This document shows positions 1-10,700 of a stretch of DNA of 29,424 bases, in pieces. How positions within the stretch are numbered: the first letter of the stretch is position 1; the number at the start of each line of letters is the position of its first letter. Made by a program: the position numbers and the translations under genes. The notes beneath the pieces are model-generated. The model did not search any database and was not told the DNA's origin. It worked only from the letters and a program-made list of their open reading frames with translations. The stretch comes from Phoronis australis. Lineage: Eukaryota; Phoronida; Phoronidae. The DNA lies in contig NMRA01000019.1 of NCBI GenBank assembly GCA_002633005.1, positions 18,541 to 47,964 on the forward strand, in the 5' to 3' direction.

Positions 1-265
1 CCTTCTTCAGACGTTGTTTCGCAGGGACCTTCATCAGTTCAGCGTACAAATCCCTTTCGTAATCGGACGGCAGAAAGTGCTTGCCACACACACGGTAATT
101 CTCCACTGCTTTGTACGTTGCGTGGACGGGTAACGCTGCGTTCTTCACACGAACGAGCCAAGTACGGCGAAGTGTGTCATCCATCGGAAAGCGATGCAAA
201 GGTACTCCCAAAGCGCGCATGAGCCGATAATTAGTACATCCTGGTACGCAGCAACAGTGTGGCAT
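1..265 (-). CDS. THAP-domain protein, N-terminal exon (partial, cut by window edge)
   Basis: THAP domains are C2CH zinc fingers that bind DNA in nuclear proteins and in some transposases. Reading down from the ATG at 265-263 gives 88 codons plus one base, open to the window edge. The start reads MPHCCCVPGCTNYRLMRALG. Zinc ligands fit Cys5, Cys10, Cys60 and His63 (CGKH), with 49 residues between Cys10 and Cys60. Also present are an FP pair at residues 26-27 and the conserved Trp36. The last residues (PAKQRLKK) sit just where the family's AVPTIF box would follow. An in-frame TAG lies 12-14 bases before this ATG, which fixes the start. The reading is not a long stop-to-stop frame because the edge truncates it. 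Whether it is a host gene or a transposase derived from a P element or similar cannot be told from the domain alone. Confidence 0.85.
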   Translation of the reverse strand, partial: MPHCCCVPGCTNYRLMRALGVPLHRFPMDDTLRRTWLVRVKNAALPVHATYKAVENYRVCGKHFLPSDYERDLYAELMKVPAKQRLKK

Positions 266-1646
266 GTTGACTGACTAGTAAATGAAAGCAAACGACGACG
301 GAACTTAACACAACCGAGGTAGAACAATGACTGACTCGGCAGCTCTCACGTCAGACTATATGAAAAGAAATTGGCGCGATATGCTTGCCTCCTAAAACAT
401 CACTTCCGGAGTAGCGGACGAGTAATTAATAAAATTACGAAAAGCTGTAATTAAGTGGAAAATATGTCTAGGATAACCAACCAACCTTATTTTAGCTCAA
501 AATGACATGGAAAAAGGTTACCTTCGTCTTTAAGGCGACATTGTTGTGTTACCTTTCATTGTCTCACTGTGTAAGTTTGAATGTGTCTATAATGGCATAA
601 TGAAATCCTGGTGGGCAACTTTCATGATACATGTTCTGCAGTTTTTAAAAGTTGTGCTGTAGTCACTATATTAGTGGCCACAGAAAATATGCTTGTTCCT
701 GTATACATACAAGACATTCTTTGCATCTGGAGAGACAAATCCTGGTTGTTTGGAGTAGTTTTGACATTCAACAGCATACCATGCCTGCCCCAATGGCATG
801 CACTATGGCATACACTTTGTTGTCATAAATGTCCTGGCAGTCATTTTCAGTGCAATTTTTTAGTTCAAATGGTATAAACCTTCAGTCTCATTTATTGAAG
901 CTTAAAAACCATTAAAGCATAGCATTTCAAGTGTTCTATACTTTGACTTTGCAATAGTTATTGGTTAAATGAAGAACAGCTGACTGTCAGTGATGACAAA
1001 GGACATCATTGTCGAGTTAGAAATAATCAATACCGAGTTTTATTAACAATGAAAGTGATAGACCTTCAGATGGGTAATGCAGACTTTCAGGTGAAAGTTT
1101 TGACCTTCGTTTGGGAAGGACGGACCCAAAAATGTGAAGCATGGACGAGAGATGAGAAGGATTGAATTGCGATAGAAAGGATGGACCATTTTTTCATTTT
1201 TGTGTTATCAGATCACGTTTACTAAATGTCGCTGTTGTGACATGTCAGTCACTAAACATTTTATCTACTTTGTTTCTACTGTACTAATTGATGTAAGCCT
1301 GCTTAAAAACTAGAAAAGTAACTTTCATATAAAAATAAATTCAGCTCCTGAAGATGTGTGGTTCGCCGATTTTCACTGCAAATTTTAATGGCAAACTACT
1401 AAATTGAGCAGTGGGACTATTTTCTAAGCCCTGTCTACCTGAGTTCTCATAGTTTTGTCCTCTGCATTTGTGCCAGTGCCCTTCCCTTTTGCAGTCTGAG
1501 TTTCATATCTTAATGTCAAGCAGGGGAAATTTAAATTTTGATATGAATTCACAAGCTTATGGTTTCAGTTCATTTTCCTGGGATGTGTTTGTTAGTTTAT
1601 TTATGGTGTTCCATTTTGTTTCAGTTCTTAAATGTTTCTATTCCAG
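266..1646. other. Non-coding stretch between THAP start and first GPAT exon in view
   Basis: No exon with splice sites, recognisable protein or repeat was found here. The part next to 265 should hold the 5' UTR and promoter of the THAP gene, but no clear TATA box was seen. The N-terminal GPAT exons (about 110-125 residues by comparison with family length) were not found. This piece is therefore probably also intron of the GPAT gene, which would place the THAP start antisense inside or beside that gene. Short frames at 611-877 and 1468-1743 look like chance. Confidence 0.5.
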
Positions 1647-1747
1647 GCCATCATTGATGATGATGTCACTAAGTGTTTTGCGGCTGAGGAGCTCTCATCG
1701 TGGAACCTACTCACTCGCACCAATGCACGCTACCCGGAGCTGAACAA
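1647..1747 (+). CDS. GPAT4: GPAT3/4-like, first exon in window
   Basis: It follows a polypyrimidine tract ending TATTCCAG. The exon starts in phase 0, ends with two bases (AA) before GTATTG, and is 101 nt long. It encodes AIIDDDVTKCFAAEELSSWN then LLTRTNARYPELN, matching the conserved block just before the membrane segments in GPAT3/4. The exon before it must end in phase 0 and was not found in the window. Confidence 0.9.
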
Positions 1748-4700
1748 GTATTGCTTAATTTATGATATTGCTTATTAATATCTTCTCAGTCTAAACTTGT
1801 GTAAACTTGGGATTATGTTTACAATTACTTTGATAAGTTTCTGCAGTTCTTCGTTTGAGTTTTTGTCTTTTAATGTGCATTTTTTTCTTTCTAATGCTCT
1901 TACTCACATCTTTTGCCCTTTATGATTTCGATATGCTAAGACTTTTTAGTTATCAAATTGAATAAATAAATGTGTTAGAAGTAGTGCAGGTGGCATAATA
2001 CTTGTTGCATCAGATGTGAGTAGGCCACTCGGTCAGGCCCACTTCATGTAACACCTGAATGTACTATACACACTACACATTATATGCAAATTAAGACCGA
2101 ACTGAGGAGTTGGAGACCTGACTCGAGGGTCTTGCAGTGGCGTTCTTGGGATTTTAATCCACAACCTTGAGGACATAAGACGGACACTTAACTCATTAGG
2201 TCACTCTGCCTCCTCCCATTATGTCTTACTGTCCATCTTGTTTTCAGTGCTCTTTATCACAACTGCTGACTGAGTATCCTAGTCTGTTATTTTGTGACCC
2301 GCCAGTTCTGTACTATTAAAAAATTCAGACAAAAGCCGCATGTGATTTCTTCGGGCGCTCATTTCATTGGTAGTTATTTTAGTGCTTGCAGTGGGTATTC
2401 TTCATTGGACTTTGCCAATCAAGTCACTTTGGACTTCTAAACTGGACTTTCCGTTAAAACAATGATGGCATCTATCTGTGGGGGCAACAGGACAAGTTAT
2501 TTCTTGCTGGGACAGTTCAAGGCCTCCCTTCACATTTTGAGTTTAGTCTTAAGTGACTTTGTTGCATTTGGTGTCCTGAAACGTATGTTACGGAAAAGAA
2601 TCTTTAGGTGGGGACAGTCCCTAAAATTGAATTTTCTTGGTTCTGAAGATTGAGACATGGGCAGTTTTGGCATTCGCCTTATTTCTCAGATATCGGGCAC
2701 TGTATTTTGTATCAATAGAGTTTGAAAGTAATTTGCTTGTCCACAAAATTATCGAAAATAGCCGCCAACACAATGTTTTCATGCGTCCCCGCATTATGTA
2801 GTGTCGAGGTCAATGATCCTTTGTTGTTGATCGAAAGTCTTGAATTTTGGTTGGGATGACCAATAGTGCCTTTTTTGTGAAATTTTGTACAAGATGTGAC
2901 CTTCAGCAAACTAATTTATTTTTCACTGAAAGTGGAAAATGTGACTGTGGTGTGACAGAATAAAGTGAGCATGAACTTTGCTTTCCAAATTACCATAAAG
3001 ACTAACTTGGTTGCCATTTTGCTGTTTGGAAAGTGAGAGTATTGTTCATTTGTTGTTTGCATGCCATTGGTTGTAACTTGGTATTTAGCACACTTGCTGT
3101 ACACACATCAGTCACATTTGAAATTGAAAATGAACGAAGTTCAAATCATGAGCTGCCAACCGAATACCAGCTTGAATGAGATTTTGTGAGACTTTGAGTA
3201 CCTGTTGCAGTTTCATACTATCTCGTCTACTTAATACTAACCTGCATGTGATTATCATTTGTAGTATTGGGAGCTCTGTCGCCCGAAGGTTTGTCCCAAT
3301 GCGCTGGTGTCCAACTCCTGCCAGGCTCACCTCATTACAATTTAGACTTGTCACCAGGGTTTCACATGACAGTCTGTGACAATTAGTTTTATGTTTCCAA
3401 ATTCTTCAATGGTTGGTTGACAAAGGGCTATGTTCTTGTTGAAAGAATTGAATTAAAGTAATGACGTTTCGTGTATTTTTGCTTAAAATATTTTGATCTC
3501 GGTCATGTTGACTCAAACATAAGATTTTATGATTTTTATACAATATACTTGTAAAGCTGTCGTTAGAATTTAAAACAAAGAGACCATTTAGCCATGACTA
3601 TATTCATTCACATTTGGTGCAGCATAAACAGTAACCTTACCTGACGTCAGTGTGTCATTTCAGTTGCCAACAACCAGACTTCGAACCTTTAAACTAAAAC
3701 CCATTTTGTGAAATGCACTCCAGTTATCTTTGTGAGTGTCGATGTGAAGCCTTCAGTGAGACCGTGGTGATGATCTGCTTACACCCCTCCACTGCCAAAC
3801 TACCTGTCCCTCCACCCCTGTGTGTGTCATGATGCTTCAGTGTAGCAGTGCAGTGCCTGCTTCATTTTCTTTGATGTGTTTGTTTTTCTCCCTGTATACA
3901 TGTCTAATTTACTGGTCTGGGTTCAGGGTCTAATCTTTGTAGTCAAAATCGAACTTGAAGTTATTTTGGACATTTTCTGTTCTATTTTTGTGCAAACTCA
4001 AGAGAAGTTTTGCTTTTCTCTGCTTGAGTACGCTATGGTTTATGCAGTCTAGTTTCTAGTTCAAGTTAGTGCTTGATGATCCCTAGATTTGAGCTACGAA
4101 CTCTCGTAAAAACTTGAGATTTTGAGTAAAAACGTAATGATATAAATGGCACCTAATAGCCTAATAGAATTGAGGAAACGCTCAAACTAAATTACAATAA
4201 AAGTAATAAATTAGACACCTAATGAAAGCTCTGGACGAACTCTATATCGTATCAAAAGTCTCAGAAAATCTTTTCAGTGGAACCCCATATTTGAGAGGGG
4301 CCTCAATTTGGCTTTGGGCAGACCTAGGTGCCGGAAGTTATCTGTGGTATTGCCTCTCAACAGCATAATGTACATACGCTGAGACAACTACATTAGACGA
4401 GATGGGATGTACATTCTTATGTAGACCACTTACCAATGACCATAAAATTGTTGGGTGTCAATTTGTTCCTTATAAGAAATGATTTGATCTGGCGAGGAAG
4501 TGACAATTTGTTATTTCTGCAAGTTGACAGCTCAAAGTATGTCCTTATTTTCCTAGCCCAGACATCACTCCTGAGACCAATTTCATAATCATGGTTTTTG
4601 GCCGTATGTTGGTTAATAGTTACTTTAGTAAAAAGCTTGTCAACACTAGTCATGAAACTCTTAGAAATTCGCTACTGGGGTTTCTTGCAGACCAGCCTGG

Positions 4701-7700
4701 AGTGTATATTAGGAACATATCAGTTTAGGACCAAAAGTCATTTCTAATATCTATTAAGATGAACCATGTACATCCTGCAACACGTAGCTCAATCATTGTT
4801 TCCAACAACAAATTTATGTATCATGTACTGGAAATCAATAAGAATTCTTATCATATATCTTCTCAATGTATTCAATTTTATATTCCATCTCATCTAATTA
4901 CCTATATTATTTATTTTGTAGTTTGTGAATGTCTAGAAACTGACTAGTAGGTAGTTTCACAGATAATATCTGGGTATCTGTAAGACCAAACTGTTTCCCC
5001 TTTAGAAAAGGGGGTTCCACTTAATTAGATTTTCTTAGGCTTTTGATTATAGAGTAACTCATGAGCTTTCATTTACATGTGTGATTCATTACAGTTACTA
5101 TAGTTTGCAATTTGTTTTGATTACGCTCCATTTAATCAGAAATCACCTGTACTATAAGGGTCCCACAGGGACTTCAGGGGTCCCTTATACAGTCTACAGT
5201 GAAAGGAGCCCCTGAATTGAATCTAGCTGAGGGCTTTTAAAGGTTTTGACCGGCTCTGTGTTAATGGAATTGAAACTTGAAATAAATAAGTTTGGTTGCT
5301 GTCTGCCCATGCCCACCTGAAAAAACATTGACTTTAATGAGTTTAATTTATTGGACATTTTAAGCTTGGTATTAGTCTTAAGCAGACTAACAAAATATGT
5401 ACACTTGGATGCACTTTTGGAATTTCGTTAACACCGTATTACATGTACTTGGGTGTCATTAAATCTGCTGCAGTTTTTTTAGTACTTTTTGATGTTCTTT
5501 TAACTCATTTCTCTTTGGGATACACGTTCACTACCATTTCAACAGAACTTTGTTGATTTAGGACATTATATTAAATGTTAAAACTAAGTTATAATTTTTA
5601 ACTTTTTCAGTTTCCGTCTCACACTTCTTTGGGGTACTGGATTCGTTTTGCGATACTTCTTTCTTTTACCCTTTCGGTAAGTTCAAGTTTTGGCTGCTGG
5701 TGGTGAAGCCTTAACTGTTAACCCCTAAGGAGGTGCACAAGTGTTCGTCTCATCAGTAATGATTAGATAGAGTTAGCCCTGTTGAAAGTCTGTCAGCTGA
5801 TCAATAATTAATTGATAGAGATCGATCAGTCATACGTCAGACTCCTGGTCACAGGTTCCTTGTGTTGAAGTCAGGAATATTGTTTAAGGGTGATAGTGGA
5901 CTTAGTCTGTTTACCGTATAGCCAAATATCTCCAAAACTATGGATTTTAACTGAAACTAGAAGGCCCGAAGAATTAGATTTTTTTAAACTTTTTTCAATG
6001 GGCCGTTGATTGGTTCATGTTATCATGTCTTTTTGTAACATTTAGCAATAGGTACATTTTTAGAAAAGAATGGTATCGATGATGTGACCAAATTTTATTT
6101 GATATTAAATAATAAATGTATAACTTGAAATCTGAAAAAAGGCTGTACAGTTTTCATAATTATCATTTGATTCGTTTTCATTTTATGCTGCAGCTTTCGT
6201 CTTTTTTCATGAAAACCTTATAAGTCCTATTTTTGATAGCCCCTCATGCAAAACTGGAACATTCTAAAAACTCTTCCTAACAGTACATAAACCATTATGT
6301 ATCTGAATATTTCATATGAATTCGAACAGCCATTTTGGAGACACGATGTTTAGAAACTAAGTCAAGTTTGGATATTTCCCTAGGACCTACATTACCTTAA
6401 GCTGGATTGAATTGCACATTAGGGCTGTCCCAGCAAAATCTGTGTGGGAGGGGGGGGAAGGCAACTGAAATAAAAATTTATGGGTGGTTGCGTTTGACTT
6501 AAATTCAAAATGGCTGGTGGTCGTACTTCAAAAAAATTAAAATTTACAGGTCGTTGTTGTTTCATTGGGCCATAAATGTTTGATGGTGGGTAATTTTAGT
6601 AAATTTTATAAACAATCTGCACAGAATCAAAAACTGAAACAAAAATGCAACTTGCAAAGACCTCCGACTTTTTCACTCCCTCCGATCTCCTCATCGGCAT
6701 GCCCATAACACCATTTAACCACAGGTGCTCGAATTTCTCGATGGCTAATATAAATAACTATATATAAGAAACATGTTTTCTTAGTAATGAATGACGTTAG
6801 TGGTGATGGAGGAACAGATAAACTCAAGCGCCTGTGCAGTCAACCACAAGAACAAAAAAAATTACCGGTGGTTGCATTTCAAACTTATAAAAAATTACGG
6901 GTGGTAGGCTGAAGAAATAAATGAAAAATATGGGTGGTGGGTGCAAAAAAAGGTGCCTTCCCCCCTCCCATACAGATTTTACTGGAACAGCCCTTAGGGT
7001 GATTATGTTATGATTTACTGAATAAGTTATGTGTATTATTCGCTTATTTACAACAAACTCTGGAGTGCTGCATTTCTCATTAAGATTGTTTTGTAAGTAG
7101 ACAACTGGTTTTACATGAGATTTGCTTTACGAGATGATGTTTTCTTTAAATGCCATTTCATTCCTCAATCTTATTTCTCTCATCTCTATTTCACAGGGCC
7201 ACAATTGCAGTCATTGGCATCTGTTGGCTGATCATCTGTACAGCCTTTATCGGTTATATCCGTCAGTCGGCGTAAGTGACATTTTTCAAGTTTCCGTAAC
7301 GACTTCATTTGCAAAGCATAGCAAAACATCCACAGCAACCTGTGCTGTGATACACTAGGAAATTGCATATACCAAAGCCCGAATCTTATTCCCTGGACAA
7401 AATGCCACTTAGTTATTATTAAGTAAAAACAGGGACTTGGGGCCTGTTTTATTAAAGGTTCGCTTGCAGCTAGGATGGTCGTAACATTGATTTTAACTTG
7501 CACACAGTTATCAATAACATTGGCTTGTTAAGTCTGAATGTTAAAAATCAACTTAACACAAGTTGCAGCATTTGTGATAACATGCCTACGGTCGAATTTA
7601 CGACCTTTGTTAAAACTAGCCCGTGTTGCATGATGTGAAGTGCCCTTGTTGGCTAGAGGCCATAAAGAAATTGAATTCCGAGTCACTGGAAATTCAATTG

Positions 7701-10700
7701 GCTTTTCAAGAAGCATCACAAGAGCATTGACGACCTGCAGTTACCAACTCCAGGATTGGGTTGTGCAATACTTTTAAGACTTTTTGTTGGATCAGTTTGA
7801 TTGTTTCATCAGGTCATTGTTGCTATCCAGCACATGATATAACTTTTATACAACTGAAGGCAGGATCGAATTCTTGACGTCTCTCCTCTATTGTCCTGGA
7901 ACACTCCTGTTTGCTTGAATTGAAAATTTTGCTTTCTTTTCCAGCTTTAAAAAATTCCTCAATCAGTACGTTAGTTTGATGTGTTATCGTATTCTTGCCC
8001 GGGCATTCTCAGCGGTCATCAAATTTCACAACATTGAGAATCGGGCGCAAGGCGGAGGAATATGTGTGGCTAATCACACATCACCAATTGACGTCGTTAT
8101 TCTGTCGGTAGACAACTGTTACGCCATGGTAAAGTATAACGAGGCATTGTGTCATAATAGAATCATGATAGTTAGAACATACAGCTTCTTATAATTATGT
8201 CTGAAAGCTACAGCCAGGGTTCGTATTGTTTGAGAAAATGGTGACAGTGTTCCACAGAGTACTGTTAGATGTACATCTTTTGAGTAAAATGTGGGTTTGT
8301 GGCATAGACAAAATTTGAGGGCTAGCGTAGACAAAATGTGGGGACTGGCAGGGACAAAATGTGGGGACTGGCATAAACAAAATGTGGGGACCGCCACAAA
8401 CAAAATGTGGAGACTGGCATTTACTAAATGTGGCGACTGCTATATACAAAATGTGGGGACTGGCATAGACAAAATGTGGGGACTGGCCGGGACAAAATGT
8501 CGGGACTGGCATAAACAAAATGTGCGGACTGGCATAAACAGAAAATGAATCAGTGCATGGTATATTGATGAAAACTACTCCGTTGACATTTACACGTAAT
8601 AAAAGAATTTGAAACTAAACTGTTACGACTCAAATAAAAACTTTAGAAAGAGTTATTAAATTTATCACAATCTTTTCCATGGTGCTTAGGGTTGCGGAAC
8701 ATTAAAAGCTTTCTTACAAAAAATTATATGATCTATTTGCATTTGACTTCCTTTCACTTGCCATACTGACTTGAGTAAATGCGCCTAAGTTAATGGACTC
8801 GTGGAACGTAGCCTCCCCCATGTTGTGTACTGTGTAGCGATCTCGCCATGACTTGATGTTTTGTCGTCTAGGTGGGACAGAGTCACGGAGGCTTCCTTGG
8901 TATAATGCAGCGAGCAATGGCCAGGGCCACAGATCACGTGTGGTTCGAACGGTCAGAAATGCATGACAGGGCGCACGTGGGTAACAGGCTAAAAGAGCAC
9001 GTGGCAGACAAAAATAAACTGCCAATTTTAATATTTCCCGAAGGTGTGTTGGCAGTTGTTGCCTCGTTTTTATCTCTTATTTCATTGCGTGTTTAGCGCA
9101 TTTTCATAAAGGTGTTCATTGAATGTATTTAGTGTACAGAAAGAGTCACCTAACTTTGTGACTATTGATTGCTTAAGTTACTAGTTACTTTACTATGTGG
9201 ATTTCTATGTTCAGCATCTTGAGACGTTTCTCATTTTAATCACCTTCAAGTTGGTACTTATACCCACACTGCCTTCTGGCGCAATTCCACACGTTTCTGT
9301 ATAGAATTTGCAAGTGTTAAAAATGTGTCCTTTGGTTCTAGGAACGTGTATTAATAACACGTCAGTGATGATGTTTAAAAAGGGCAGTTTTGAAGTTGGT
9401 GGCGTGATATACCCAGCGGCCATTAAGGTATATTTCTGTGTTGTGAATAGTTCAGTTACTTACACTTTTAAATATTAACCTCTGGCGTGCCTCAAGCTTT
9501 CTATATGACTGACCTGAACACATCAGCCTCTTACTGGGTGTGTTTTTGACACAAGGCACAGGTTTTTTATACCTTTAGGCAGTGCTTGCACAGAGTAATC
9601 AAACTGGGGTGATAGTCACTTACAGAGACCCAGATTTGAACCTCTTGTATCCACTGAATAACTGGTGCTCAAAATCTGAGGAACCGTGTGACTTGGCCAA
9701 AATGGACCAAGAGTCAAAGTTCAATTATATGTGGAGCTTCAATGGACATCTATTGTTACTGAACTCTCAAACGATGTTTGTTGTGTTTTGTAACTATAAA
9801 GAGAAATTTTTGTGTCATGGACGCAGAACCTGAGTAGCAAATAACTGTAATTTGACAGTCACGCTGTAGTGCAAGATTGTTTGCTTATACAAATTTACGT
9901 TTAGCAGAACAAGGTCGTATGGTTTGTTTATTCGAATGGTGCTGCTGACTTACTGAGAACACACGCTAGTTATTAAAATCCATAGCTACGCCATCTGGTG
10001 TCTTTATTGTCATTTTGATGGTACACTAATCTTTTCTCAGTTCTCTACAAAAATATGACGGAGAAGCAGATTTTTGTCTTGTCAAATTTCACAACAGAAA
10101 AGTTGATTAAATTTTACATGATTATATTTTGTACTGTTCAACTGTCATTAAACATTGGCAAAATAGAGAACTTTCGTCACACAGCAATCAACATTCAACA
10201 AAGAAAATCATTTCGACTAGTGTTCTGTGTGAAATTGAATAACGTTTAGTTGCATTGTGAAAGATTAGTAACTGCTGCTGTGACGTGTTGTCTCACCTTG
10301 TTGTGTTACAGTATGACCCTCGGTTTGGTGACGTGTTCTGGAACAGTAGTATGTTTAGTATGGTCCAACACATCTTCATGTTGCTTACAAGTTGGGCTAT
10401 TGTGTGTGACGTATGGTACCTGGCTCCTGAACAGAAAAGGGTAATGTCCTCCTCGCTACCATTGGGAGTGCAATTAAATTTTGTACAGAAGACTACTTCA
10501 CAAATTTTTCGTTAGCAAATAGTTTGAATAATCCTCTTGGCTAACGGTCATTTTTCTTGCGGCTAATGCATGCATTATGATAATGATGATGAAAGTGTTT
10601 GGGATGACGAGACTAAGATGAGAAAATAGAGTAACGAATTGGCACTGATAGCTTGATTTTGTATGCTGTATTTTAGACCTTGTGAATTAGTGACAGAGTG

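Larger units (their letters stand above)
1748..5610 (+). other. GPAT intron between exons 1 and 2 in window
   Basis: Apart from the SINE-like element (about 2017-2215) and the palindrome (about 4155-5145) nothing was recognised. Small open frames at 2462-2653, 2712-3104 and 3112-3379 have no splice support or recognisable product. A small hairpin of TATAAGGG-type arms lies at about 5154-5193. Confidence 0.6.

Noticed and set aside
145-327. Minus-strand 60-codon frame overlapping the THAP exon
   Set aside because: It is an alternative frame of the same strand; the THAP signature is in the frame starting at 265.
1468-1743. 91-codon plus-strand frame over the first GPAT exon
   Set aside because: It is a different frame from the exon that encodes the family motif and has no splice or homology support.
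7976-8194. GPAT exon 4 continuing past 8128 to a stop (72-codon frame)
   Set aside because: The family sequence continues in the exon at 8872 and ATG|GTAAAG is a good donor, so the read-through is intron.
8195-8548. Long repetitive open frames on both strands (107 aa minus, 85 aa plus)
   Set aside because: They are translations of the 23-bp minisatellite; the period is not a multiple of three and the segment is intronic.
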